Positions 1-12,900 of a DNA stretch of 64,000 nucleotides are shown here, piece by piece. The notes beneath the pieces were generated by a model that saw only the letters and a program-made list of their open reading frames with translations, did no database searches and was not told the DNA's origin. Source of the DNA: Henricia sp. BOLD:AAB3569. Taxonomy: Eukaryota > Echinodermata > Asteroidea > Spinulosida > Echinasteridae. Position numbers and translations under genes: made by a program. Location of the stretch: NCBI GenBank assembly GCA_037783545.1, contig JBBELK010001244.1, positions 62,001-126,000 on the forward strand, written 5' to 3'. How positions within the stretch are numbered: the stretch's first letter is position 1; every line of letters begins with the position of its first letter.

Positions 1-798
1 TTATAATTTGTTCCATGGTATTGAATAGGAGTTTGGTGTCCCGTGTTACCTACGCCAATGAAAATTGGCTGTAGAATGAGTTTGCATTAACCTTGGTGCC
101 ATATCTACACACAAACATTAAATTTAAGTGGCATTTGTTGAAATAAAAATAATTATTATTTACTGGGAAACCACTTTCAATCACTAAAAACACTTGGAAA
201 TCTTAAAAAGCATGTCACACTTTTGGACCACTAATTTTGGGAATGACCCACATCTGAAGTCTTTGTGAAATTTACCATCGGGTCTTACTTTTCTTTTCAA
301 AATAATCAAAGAAAATTTGACAAAATGACCGTTTTATGGTATGTCGGACATTACAGTTAGAACAATGCAAAATTGTGCACGCTATTTGCATCAATAATGG
401 TACAGATAGAAAACACTATGTGTATTTTTATAGTCGTCTCACAAACTTCACAGGGATCGAAATTAACCTGAATTTCATGCTGGTCAGAAGGACCAGTAGA
501 TTAGAGAACTCTACTGATCCTGCTGAAAATGTGGTGGTCCACTGGCATTTCCAAAATGGCACCGAGATATATTTATTTATTTATTTATTCACAACATCCA
601 ACAGCGGGAGGACCGCCAATTACAGGAATGGGATCAATTAACATACAATAACTATCAACTTCTAAGTTGAATTAGAAATGGCCAGAGACACCAGGGAATC
701 CCTCCACTTGCTCTTCACGAAAGCACAATGTCTTCTTTAAGGGATACTAATGTATAAGAAAAAGTCAAACATATTTACTTTACGCCAATTTTGAACAG
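1..798. other. DHX36 intron, no coding signal; SINE/LINE tail fragments
   Basis: I see no exon here. At about 569-690 a TTTA microsatellite is followed by a sequence that recurs at 31405-31530, which looks like the 3' end (read on minus) of a SINE or LINE. At about 680-740 there is a piece of the repeat seen again at 6240-6480 and 12590-12720. Confidence 0.6.
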
Positions 799-919
799 AG
801 AGCTGTTGTTGACATGGAGCCACAAAATGAACAAAACATCCGAACGTTACTGGAAGATGTTAAGACTAGCCAACCAGGAGAAGGAGCAGCTATGGATGGT
901 GATGGGTCAACCACTTCAA
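799..919 (+). CDS. DHX36: DHX36 exon, N-terminal region
   Basis: The acceptor ends in TTGAACAG and the donor is gtgagt. The exon encodes [20 protein letters not shown] and a Gly/Ser-rich tail, matching the segment after the DHX36-specific motif in vertebrates (ERAVVHMD...). It starts in phase 0 and ends with one extra base, which the next exon completes. Confidence 0.85.
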
Positions 920-3900
920 GTGAGTCTCTTGGCTTGTTTTAAAGTATATTGTCTCTGTTAACCCTCCTACTCCTGCTGGTAGGCTATGGCCAACAGTTAG
1001 ACTGCTAAAAACTGTCCAGCTGGAAGGTTTTGAGCGGTCTAAAAACTACTAGAGACTAGCCATGGCTCACTGCAGTTTTGTGTGGAAACCCCCATGGGTG
1101 TAATAAGAGCTCCTGTTGAACATGTGTGGTGTCCATGTAGCATAGGGAAAACAAGAATCTCATAATCGGTGAGAGATTGCCCATCGAAAACAAATGAAAA
1201 CAGCAGCACACTATACTATATGTGGAGTGCTGTGGCGGAGCGGTCTAGTGGAGCGGTCTAGTGGATTGTATTCAAAACCCAGGGAGCTGAGATGGTATAT
1301 GGAGTGATTTAATGGAGTCCTATGATCAGGGGTAATGATAGGGGTAAGCGCCTTGACCGGGGTTCCCCTGATAAATGCACAGTATAAGTCCATATTACCA
1401 GTGAATGTTGATGTGTTTGATTAGCCATTGAGCTCCTAAGGCAGCCGGGGCTGAGATGGTATATGGAGTGATTTAATGGAGTCCTATGATCAGGGGTAAT
1501 GATAGGGGTAAGCGCCTTGACCGGGGTTCCCCTGATAAATGCACAGTATAAGTCCATATTACCAGTGAATGTTGATGTGTTTGATTAGCCATTGAGCTCC
1601 TAAGGCAGCCGGGGCTGTATACTCCCCAGGGAGCTGAGACGGTATATGGAGTGATTTAATGGAGCCCTATGATCAGGGGTAATGATAGGGGTAAGCGCCT
1701 TGACCGGGGTTCCCCTGATAAATGCACAGTATAAGTCCATATTACCAGTGAATGTTGATGTGTTTGATTAGCCATTGAGCTCCTAAGGCAGCCGGGGCTG
1801 TATACTCCCCAGGGAGCTGAGACGGTATATGGAGTGATTTAATGGAGTCCTATGATCAGGGGTAATGATAGGGGTAAGCGCCTTGACCGGGGTTCCCCTG
1901 ATAAATGCACAGTATAAGTCCATATTACCAGTGAATGTTGATGTGTTTGATTAGCCATTGAGCTCCTAAGGCAGCCGGGGCTGTATACTACCCAGGGAGC
2001 TGAGACGGTATATGGAGTGATTTAATGGAGTCCTATGATCAGGGGTAATGATAGGGGTAAGCGCCTTGACCGGGGTTCCCCTGATAAATGCACAGTATAA
2101 GTCCATATTACCAGTGAATGTTGATGTGTTTGATTAGCCATTGAGCTCCTAAGGCAGCCGGGGCTGTATACTCCCCAGGGAGCTGAGACGGTATATGGAG
2201 TGATTTAATGGAGTCCTATGATCAGGGGTAATGATAGGGGTAAGCGCCTTGACCGGGGTTCCCCTGATAAATGCACAGTATAAGTCCATATTACCAGTGA
2301 ATGTTGATGTGTTTGATTAGCCATTGAGCTCCTAAGGCAGCCGGGGCTGTATACTACCCAGGGAGCTGAGACGGTATATGGAGTGATTTAATGGAGTCCT
2401 ATGATCAGGGGTAATGATAGGGGTAAGCGCCTTGACCGGGGTTCCCCTGATAAATGCACAGTATAAGTCCATATTACCAGTGAATGTTGATGTGTTTGAT
2501 TAGCCATTGAGCTCCTAAGGCAGCCGGGGCTGAGATGGTATATGGAGTGATTTAATGGAGTCCTATGATCAGGGGTAATGATAGGGGTAAGCGCCTTGAC
2601 CGGGGTTCCCCTGATAAATGCACAGTATAAGTCCATATTACCAGTGAATGTTGATGTGTTTGATTAGCCATTAAGCTCCTAAGGCAGCCGGGGCTGTATA
2701 CTCCCCAGGGAGCTGAGACGGTATATGGAGTGATTTAATGGAGTCCTATGATCAGGGGTAATGATAGGGGTAAGCGCCTTGACCGGGGTTCCCCTGATAA
2801 ATGCACAGTATAAGTCCATATTACCAGTGAATGTTGATGTGTTTGATTAGCCATTGAGCTCCTAAGGCAGCCGGGGCTGTATACTCCCCAGGGAGCTGAG
2901 ACGGTATATGGAGTGATTTAATGGAGTCCTATGATCAGGGGTAATGATAGGGGTAAGCGCCTTGACCGGGGTTCCCCTGATAAATGCACAGTATAAGTCC
3001 ATATTACCAGTGAATGTTGATGTGTTTGATTAGCCATTGAGCTCCTAAGGCAGCCGGGGCTGTATACTCCCCAGGGAGCTGAGACGGTATATGGAGTGAT
3101 TTAATGGAGTCCTATGATCAGGGGTAATGATAGGGGTAAGCGCCTTGACCGGGGTTCCCCTGATAAATGCACAGTATAAGTCCATATTACCAGTGAATGT
3201 TGATGTGTTTGATTAGCCATTGAGCTCCTAAGGCAGCCGGGGCTGTATACTACCCAGGGAGCTGAGACGGTATATGGAGTGATTTAATGGAGTCCTATGA
3301 TCAGGGGTAATGATAGGGGTAAGCGCCTTGACCGGGGTTCCCCTGATAAATGCACAGTATAAGTCCATATTACCAGTGAATGTTGATGTGTTTGATTAGC
3401 CATTGAGCTCCTAAGGCAGCCGGGGCTGTATACTCCCCAGGGAGCTGAGACGGTATATGGAGTGATTTAATGGAGTCCTATGATCAGGGGTAATGATAGG
3501 GGTAAGCGCCTTGACCGGGGTTCCCCTGATAAATGCACAGTATAAGTCCATATTACCAGTGAATGTTGATGTGTTTGATTAGCCATTGAGCTCCTAAGGC
3601 AGCCGGGGCTGTATACTACCCAGGGAGCTGAGACGGTATATGGAGTGATTTAATGGAGTCCTATGATCAGGGGTAATGATAGGGGTAAGCGCCTTGACCG
3701 GGGTTCCCCTGATAAATGCACAGTATAAGTCCATATTACCAGTGAATGTTGATGTGTTTGATTAGCCATTGAGCTCCTAAGGCAGCCGGGGCTGAGATGG
3801 TATATGGAGTGATTTAATGGAGTCCTATGATCAGGGGTAATGATAGGGGTAAGCGCCTTGACCGGGGTTCCCCTGATAAATGCACAGTATAAGTCCATAT

Positions 3901-6900
3901 TACCAGTGAATGTTGATGTGTTTGATTAGCCATTGAGCTCCTAAGGCAGCCGGGGCTGTATACTCCCCAGGGAGCTGAGACGGTATATTGAGTGATTTAA
4001 TGGAGTCCTATGATCAGGGGTAATGATAGGGGTAAGCGCCTTGACCGGGGTTCCCCTGATAAATGCACAGTATAAGTCCATATTACCAGTGAATGTTGAT
4101 GTGTTTGATTAGCCATTGAGCTCCTAAGGCAGCCGGGGCTGTATACTCCCCAGGGAGCTGAGACGGTATATGGAGTGATTTAATGGAGTCCTATGATCAG
4201 GGGTAATGATAGGGGTAAGCGCCTTGACCGGGGTTCCCCTGATAAATGCACAGTATAAGTCCATATTACCAGTGAATGTTGATGTGTTTGATTAGCCATT
4301 GAGCTCCTAAGGCAGCCGGGGCTGTATACTCCCCAGGGAGCTGAGACGGTATATGGAGTGATTTAATGGAGCCCTATGATCAGGGGTAATGATAGTGATG
4401 AAATAACGGTACCCATATTTAACTGGACGGAATTGAACTTTTCATTAGGTCTGACAGCAGTTTGAAGTAAACATTTATGCTGTTTAATACCCAACAGGAA
4501 GAAACCCAGAAGAGGAAAGGTTGCATTCCTTCTATCAGTATGTCATAGGCCGGGATTCTGCACTTGACAAAAGACTAGCGATGGAGCTTGAGAACAAGGC
4601 TAGTGACCAGCGTTATATGGATATGCAACGATTCCGTCAGAAACTACCATCATACAACATGAGACACGTAAGGCTTGCCATAATAGGTCATTACATGAAA
4701 ACAGGACCTACATGTAGTGTTTCATTTATGTTGTGATGCTTCAGGAGTGGATTCTTTATAAATATCACAATTGCAATATAAAGAAGTTTTATCTCTTAAA
4801 TATCCTAACTCTTAAGACATCTTAACTATCGCGAGGGTCACACGAGAAAAATCTTGTATTTACTCTATCATGATATGATTGTAATAGTTCCAACGACGAA
4901 TATTTAAAAGACAAATATTGCCTTACGAGATGGCTGCTTTTCTATACAGTCTATTCATGTATTCTTGGGTGGAAAGTGAAAACTTGTGGCAAACTGCCTT
5001 GCCCAAGGACACAACAGATAAACTGCACTGGTACCTGCAATATTTTAATAGAGTGAACAGATCTTAAACTTAAGCCACTAGACTGCTCGACAATAGAACT
5101 GTACATAAATATTTAATGTCTCAACTCTCTATTCTCTCATTGTACAGGAGCTACTACGTCTAATAGATCACAACCAGGTTGTTGTTATTAGCGGTGAGAC
5201 GGGGTGCGGAAAAACCACCCAGGTGCCCCAGTTTATACTAGATGACTACATTGAGAGAAGTCAGGGTTCCATGTGTCGTGTTGTTTGTACCGGTACACAG
5301 CCGAGACGAATATCCACCATATCGGTGAGTTACCACAAAAATCATTAAATGAGAAAACGGCGAAGTTTACCGGCAAAGAATTTGGGGACATTTTACTGAT
5401 TTACACAATAAGTTGCATTTACATTACATTTAAGACAGTTTAGCGCAAAAATCTGCTTAGCACAGAATTATTGCAACAATGCGTTACCAGCCAAAATCGT
5501 ATATGTGACATTGAATTTTGGCTGGTAACATACATTTATAAAGCAAACAAATTCTGTGCTAAACAAGTTTTTGTGCTAAACAGCGCCATTAAATTGGCCT
5601 TGAATGCTAATAATGGTCCCGAGCTGAAGGCGAGTCCAATTTGTAGTTTTTGTGAGCATAATACTTGTCTCATAAAATTATAAAATGTTGATTTTCGTTC
5701 CTCAGGTGGCAGAAAGAGTCGCTTCGAGAGAGCAGAGGGTTGCGGGAATGGATACAGTGCTGGCTACCAAATCAGACTGGAGGCCAGACTACCGCGCCAA
5801 CAGGGCTGCATTCTCTATTGCACAAATGGCATACTCTTGAAGTGGCTGGAATCAGACCCGTAAGCTAAACATTCATATCATTGACAATGACCAAATACTT
5901 AACTATATACACTACTCACAATAAGTTAGGGATATTGGTGTGGTTCAATTTTGCATTTTTTTCTTCAAATGACTGTTTTCACCTATTCCTGTGACAATGT
6001 GCGTCTGTCATGCAGATACAATTGTCTAATCGTATACAAAATCATTCAAGTGGAATGCATACCCTCAAAAAAAATATCTGCGTACACCCCACATCCCACA
6101 TTATCCCTGACTTTTTGTAAGTAGTTTAAGTCTTCTCTCAAAGCATTACTTCGAGTACATCCGCTGCACTCATGTTGTTGCGCTGATACATTGGTGTAAG
6201 CCTTCCTTTTTGTCTTAAGTGTCCTAGTGGCTCAGCTATGGACACGGCCAGAGACACCGGGGAATCCCCTAACTCTTCACGAAAGAATGCTCTGGGATCT
6301 TTTAGGTGCGTTACACAACACACTGGACCAACGGCTTTACATCCCTTCAGAAGGATGGAGCAAGTGTGTTTAAGTGCCTTGCTCAGGGTCACAGGTACCC
6401 CAGCCGGGTATCGAACCCGTAACTCCAAGTTTTCACCCAAGTATTGGCTACGGTACCCCACACAAGTTTCTGCTTATAACAAGGTCATCCGCAAAGTCCT
6501 AAGGATTTTCTTATTTGCGAGGGGTGTGAAGAGATTTTTGAGTAAAACGGAGCTCTAAAAATAACAATCGCATTTTCTGCACGAGTTGATTCTGTGGTGT
6601 TACAGTGCGATGTGTATCAAATTTACACACGTTAATGGGTGAAAATGCTCAATGTGAACGCAGCCTAATCTTATCCACTACCATTTAATTACAGCCTCCT
6701 TGAAAGCGTCAGTCACATCGTTCTGGACGAGGTCCATGAGAGGGACATCATCTCAGATCTTCTTCTTGTCATCATCAAGGATATTTTGCCTCGGAGGTAA
6801 GAAATCTCTTTCGTCATTTACACTAATCCCAATAAGTTAGGGATATTGTGGGGTGTACGCAGATATTATATTGAAGGTTAAATACAAAATATAAATAATG

Positions 6901-9900
6901 TAATAATGTAATGGTGGACACTTGTATAGCGCACATGTCTACCCTAGGGTACTCCTGGCACTGTTGCCATTAACATCATCGCTGAAGTTAGATTGTGGCA
7001 TTACCCCTAACAGCTCCCCAAATATCGCTTGGGTTGATGAGGCAATTGAGATTAAGTGTCTTGCCATCAGACACAAACACGTTGACACAAGTGGGGCTCG
7101 AACCCCCAATCCTTCGATCACAAGCACGGCTGGATACCCACTAGACCACACGTGCCCACCAAGTAAAAAAATGAAGCCAAGCTTTTGATGTGATGCACCT
7201 ACTTCAGGGCTTAGTAGGCTTTTGATGTTGCGCGTTGAGAACGAATGCGTCAAGGTCGATGTTGGTCCCAGATGGATGCAGCGTACCCAGTTGGAAAATA
7301 ACACGCTGCTCCATTGCGTGATGCGTGTTTGACGTAGCTGTTGACATGACACAGACGCTCATGTCCTTCGTCGAATGTAAAGGGGCGTTGAAGTGCTGGG
7401 CCACAGCTAAGCCAGGCAAGTTGAGACGAATGCTCCTCAGGTGTTCGGTAAAACGATCCGCCAAATGGTGCTTAGTTTCACCGATGTACAGCTTTCTGCA
7501 GCATTGTGCATAGGATACAAATATTTTATTGAAGGTATACATTCCGCTTGAATGAGTTTGTATATATGCATGACAGACACACCTTGTCACAGGAGTAGGT
7601 GAAAACAGTCATTAAAAAAATATATAAAAATTACAACATACCAATTATATCCCTAAGTTATTGTGAGTGGTTTATTTCCTGATATTTGTTTTTTCAGAGC
7701 AGTAGCACAAATAGTTTCATGAGGTGACAGATTTAATGTTCTGTTGCACTGAATGAAATTGAAGGATGAATTTAGAAACACGAGAAAATTGCAGTGCCCC
7801 GACTGGGATTCGAACCCAGGTCCTTTGGCTTACATGGCCAATTGCTCTACCAACTGAGCTATCTGGGCATCCCGCCGGAGCACCACAACAATCTCGTGTT
7901 TGCCTCTCTTTTTCCAACAATACAGTGGGACAAATCCATGCCAACCAATTGGCTACACTGAAACAAAATCCACACATGTGACTTTCGTGGCAAGCTAACT
8001 CTTTTGCCGAGACCAAAATTCGAACCTGGGTTCTGAGACCTGATATGACCAGTGCTCAAGCCAATTCGCGTTCACATTTGAATTTTACTTGTATCTAAAC
8101 CTCCCTAATGTTTTGTTTCAGACCAAGTCTTAAAGTGATCCTGATGAGTGCAACACTCAATGCTCAATTATTCTCATCGTATTTCAACGGTTGCCAGATG
8201 GTCGAGATTCCTGGGTTTACTTTCCCAGTCATGGAGTATTGGCTGGAAGACGTGCTACAAATCACCAAGTGAGTTTAAGATTTAGAGCTCAGGGGTGGAT
8301 TGCAATAAAGACAGCTAGGGCGTCCTAGGAGGACGTCCTAACTCAGACATCACTAAGACATCATAGATTATTTTGCCTTGCAATAAACATGTATGTATCC
8401 CAACTTGTGACCTAGGACACATAAAATTTAAGACACCTAATATGTGTCCTAAGTTATGTCATAAACTCAGTTAGGTCATATGATGTGTCTCAGACTTAAG
8501 ACGGTTATATTGCAATCCACCCCTGGTGTTGAGTTTCTTTACTCTATTATATTAAAGAGGCTGTGTCACGGTTTGCGCATGCGCAGCAAAACTTTAAAAG
8601 TTTGGGTTAACCTTTTTAAGTTCGCTCGGATTTGCATATCCCATTCAATCTTGGCCATCCCTTATAATTCTTTAGTAATTCTGGCTGTGGTATACTTGTC
8701 AACTGTTAGGTTGTCCTGATGCATTACTTTCTATTTGAAATGGCACTGTTTCACAAAGTGCTCAAAGACGCGTGTTGGGAAATGTCACTCTTCTTATCTT
8801 GAGACGTTGGTATGGGAATTAGGATGCATTAAACTCATCTTAACTTTTGTGAAAGCGATCGCTGGTCTCAGTGGTTAGACGATTATTTGTACTAACTGGC
8901 GAGACCTGTTACTTTAAATACATGACACATTGTCATAGTGCGTCATGCACGAGTAGGCACTTTGTGGATCTATTGTCACATCATTTTAAATATGAAAACC
9001 TGCCCCTGTCATGGCTGCCGGTGCAAAGAGTCTATAAACATCTTGAATCCTTTTGCATTGTACAGATACAAGCCTCTGGAGCAGCAAGAGCGTTTTGAAC
9101 CAATTTGGAAGGGGGAAGGGGGAAGGGGGAGGGGGGAGCATGGGGGAGCGCACGCTCCCCCCTTTTAAACAAAAAACAAAAAAACACATTCCACTTTTTG
9201 TGCACACTTTTTCTGCTTAAAGTATTTAATTATTGCCTCGGATCGCACCACAGAGCATCTAGAATCCATCTAGGAGCCGTTAGGGCTTCGCGCTACGCCC
9301 TTGTATTTCATTGTCATCAGCATTTCATGCTTAAAAATTTCACGCCCCGCCCCCTTTTCAAAATCCTGGATCCGGCCCTGTAATATACCTTCCAAAAATA
9401 CTGTCTATTAGAAGAAAGCAAAAAGGTTGGCGTAATGACTGCATTGGTTATGTAAAGCCGGCCGTACACCTTGCGTTTCGTCCATGATCCGATCACGATA
9501 GCGCATGTTGTGCAGTCGCATCACAAGGTGTACAGGTTTTGTGATGCGTTCCAATGGCAATGCGTTCCAATGGCGATGTGGTCCCTAAAACAAAAATACA
9601 GAATGGGAATGAGAAAAATATGATACATGATATGGTATCAAAATCCCAGCAACCCTGGGTAAAATAAAGGGACTCAAAAATGTGTTTTGGTCACGCTCCT
9701 TAAAAATGACTTGATATTTCAGTAAGGAGCTTTTTGTTTTCTTCCATGAGACTCAAAGCCATATCACATATATCTTTGCAAATATATTCTTTTAAAAAAT
9801 GTTTGCGAATATTTACAAACATATTTGCAAAGATATGTATGACATCGCAAATACATTTGTTTGCAAAGATATCTATGTTATATGATGTCCCTTGTAAGCC

Positions 9901-12900
9901 GTCATAAAACCCTATGCAGCTGCAAGTGCGTCAGAAACCCTACACGAGCATGCGTCCATGCCAGCACAAAAATGGAGGCGCAATGTCTTCTCCAGAAAAA
10001 TATATGGAGCTAACTGGTTTGACTGTACTTGTGATGTAATCTTTCCGTTTCTCTTATTTTTGTCAAAGTGTGATTTTATAGTTTTTCCTTTGCTACATGA
10101 CATTCTGCCTTGTCATGACTTATCACGTGACTTGTCACGTGTCTTGTCATGTTGACTTGTCATGTGTTGTCAGGTGACTCATCATGCCTCTTGTGATTGG
10201 CTTATTTTTCCCTAGTCCGTCTACAGCACCACCAGTACCATCAAATTACACACTTAATTTCTTTTGCTACCTGACATCAGGGGCGTTCGAGATGCATATA
10301 CCGGGTAACGGGGGGTTACACCACAGACGTACCCGCTCGGGCAGTAGTGGCTGCCACAGGGGCAGACTCGTGTAGCACGTGATGGCTAAAAAAAAACGCT
10401 CCGGTGTAAGTTGGTGTTACCTGGTGTAAGCATCTCAAACGCCCCTATAGTGACTCATCATGTACCTTGTCATGTGACTGATTGTCTCCTATTTCCCTCT
10501 GTCCACAGCGCCACCAGTACCATCCAATCACACACTGACATTGTGACTCATCATGAACCTTGTCATGTGACTGATTGTCTCATATTTCCCTCTGTCCACA
10601 GCGCCACCAGTACCATCCAATCACACACTGACATTGTGACTCATCATGTACCTTGTCATGTGACTGATTGTCTCATATTTCCCTCTGTCCACAGCGCCAC
10701 CAGTACCATCCAATCACACACTGACATTGTGACTCATCATGTACCTTGTCATGTGACTGATTGTCTTGTATTTCCCTCTGTCCACAGCGCCACCAGTACC
10801 ATCCAATCACACACTGACATTGTGACTCATCATGTACCTTGTCATGTGACTGATTGTCTCATATTTCCCTCTGTCCACAGCGCCACCAGTACCATCCAAT
10901 CACACACTGACATTGTGACTCATCATGTACCTTGTCATGTGACTGATTGTCTCATATTTCCCTCTGTCCACAGCGCCGCCAGTACCATCCAATCACACAC
11001 TGACATTGTGACTCATCATGTACCTTGTCATGTGACTGATTGTCTCATATTTCCCTCTGTCCACAGCGCCGCCAGTACCATCCAATCACACACTGACATT
11101 GTGACTCATCATGTACCTTGTCATGTGACTGATTGTCTCATATTTCCCTCTGTCCACAGCACCGCCAGTACCATCCAATCACACACTGACATTGTGACTC
11201 ATCATGTACCTTGTCATGTGACTGATTGTCTTGTATTTCCCTCTGTCCACAGCGCCACCAGTACCATCCAATCACACACTGACATTGTGACTCATCATGT
11301 ACCTTGTCATGTGACTGATTGTCTCATATTTCCCTCTGTCCACAGCACCGCCAGTACCATCCAATCACACACTGACATTGTGACTCATCATGTACCTTGT
11401 CATGTGACTGATTGTCTCGTATTTCCCTCTGTCCACAGCGCCACCAGTACCATCCAATCACACACTGACATTGTGACTCATCATGTACCTTGTCATGTGA
11501 CTGATTGTCTCGTATTTCCCTCTGTCCACAGCGCCACCAGTACCATCCAATCACACACTGACATTGTGACTCATCATGTACCTTGTCATGTGACTGATTG
11601 TCTTGTATTTCCCTCTGTCCACAGCGCCGCCAGTACCATCCAATCACACACTGACATTGTGACTCATCATGTACCTTGTCATGTGACTGATTGTCTCATA
11701 TTTCCCTCTGTCCACAGCGCCACCAGTACCATCCAATCACACACTGACATTGTGACTCATCATGAACCTTGTCATGTGACTGATTGTCTCATATTTCCCT
11801 CTGTCCACAGCGCCACCAGTACCATCCAATCACACACTGACATTGTGACTCATCATGTACCTTGTCATGTGACTGATTGTCTCATATTTCCCTCTGTCCA
11901 CAGCGCCACCAGTACCATCCAATCACACACTGACATTGTGACTCATCATGTACCTTGTCATGTGACTGATTGTCTCATATTTCCCTCTGTCCACAGCGCC
12001 GCCAGTACCATCCAATCACACACTGACATTGTGACTCACCATGTACCTTGTCATGTGACTGATTGTCTTGTATTTCCCTCTGTCCACAGCGCCACCAGTA
12101 CCATCCAATAATACATCCCAAGCCAAACCTCAGAAGATGAACAACGCTGACAGTGAACTTAACAAACTGGAGCAACAACTGCAGGACATCAAGGAACAGG
12201 TCAGACAGGCATTTAGCAGCCATTCAAAGTTGTCAAAATTAACACGGTTCTACAGAGCATAGTATTTTTCAAGACCCCCTTCCTCCCCCGAAATACTACT
12301 TATCAACATTTTTCTGTCAGTACCATGAAGTGTCAACAATTGACAGTGCATGTAAAGTCATATGCAGCCCTCGACACCCACCCCGTCGTCCTTCCTGCGT
12401 TTTGTACAACCGTAAAAATGTTGACAACTTTGGACGGCCCCTTAGCCAATGGATAATCATGTCTTAAACAACTTTGGACGGCCCCTTAGCCAATGGATAA
12501 TCACGTCTTAAACAACGTACATATCTATGCAAGTGGCTGAGGGTACTGTTAGTATTATCAGGAACCACATACATGTAGGCGGGTGGCCAGAGACGCCGGG
12601 TAATCCCCTTCTCTTTATGAACGAATGCTCTGGGATGTTTTAAGTACATTACCTAGAACTTTACATCCCATCTGAAGGATGGAGCAATTGGGGTCAAGTG
12701 CCTTGCTCAAGGACCTGAAGAGTGGTCATTCTTTGGGTGGTTTCACTCGGAGTTGGCAATTCTATTGCCACGGTACTCCCACAGTTAGTCAGTTTTGGAC
12801 GGTCAAAAATTTGTTGCCAAATTTGACCCAACCATGAGAAATGAGTTGAGTTTGTGCCAAGTTTTTGGAATCAGTTCCCATTATCTTTGCAATTTCAAGA

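Noticed and set aside
1211-3898. Identical 82-codon minus-strand ORFs at three places
   Set aside because: They fall where the shortened unit of the 182-bp array joins two units in frame; no coding evidence.
7795-7869. Functional tRNA-Thr gene
   Set aside because: Position 33 is A rather than U, and a second tRNA-like piece follows nearby, as in SINEs. Kept only as a tRNA-like feature at low confidence.
10411-12111. 566-codon open reading frame
   Set aside because: It is the 93-bp splice-site array read in a frame without stops; 93 is a multiple of three, so the frame stays open. It is not the MIB1 frame.
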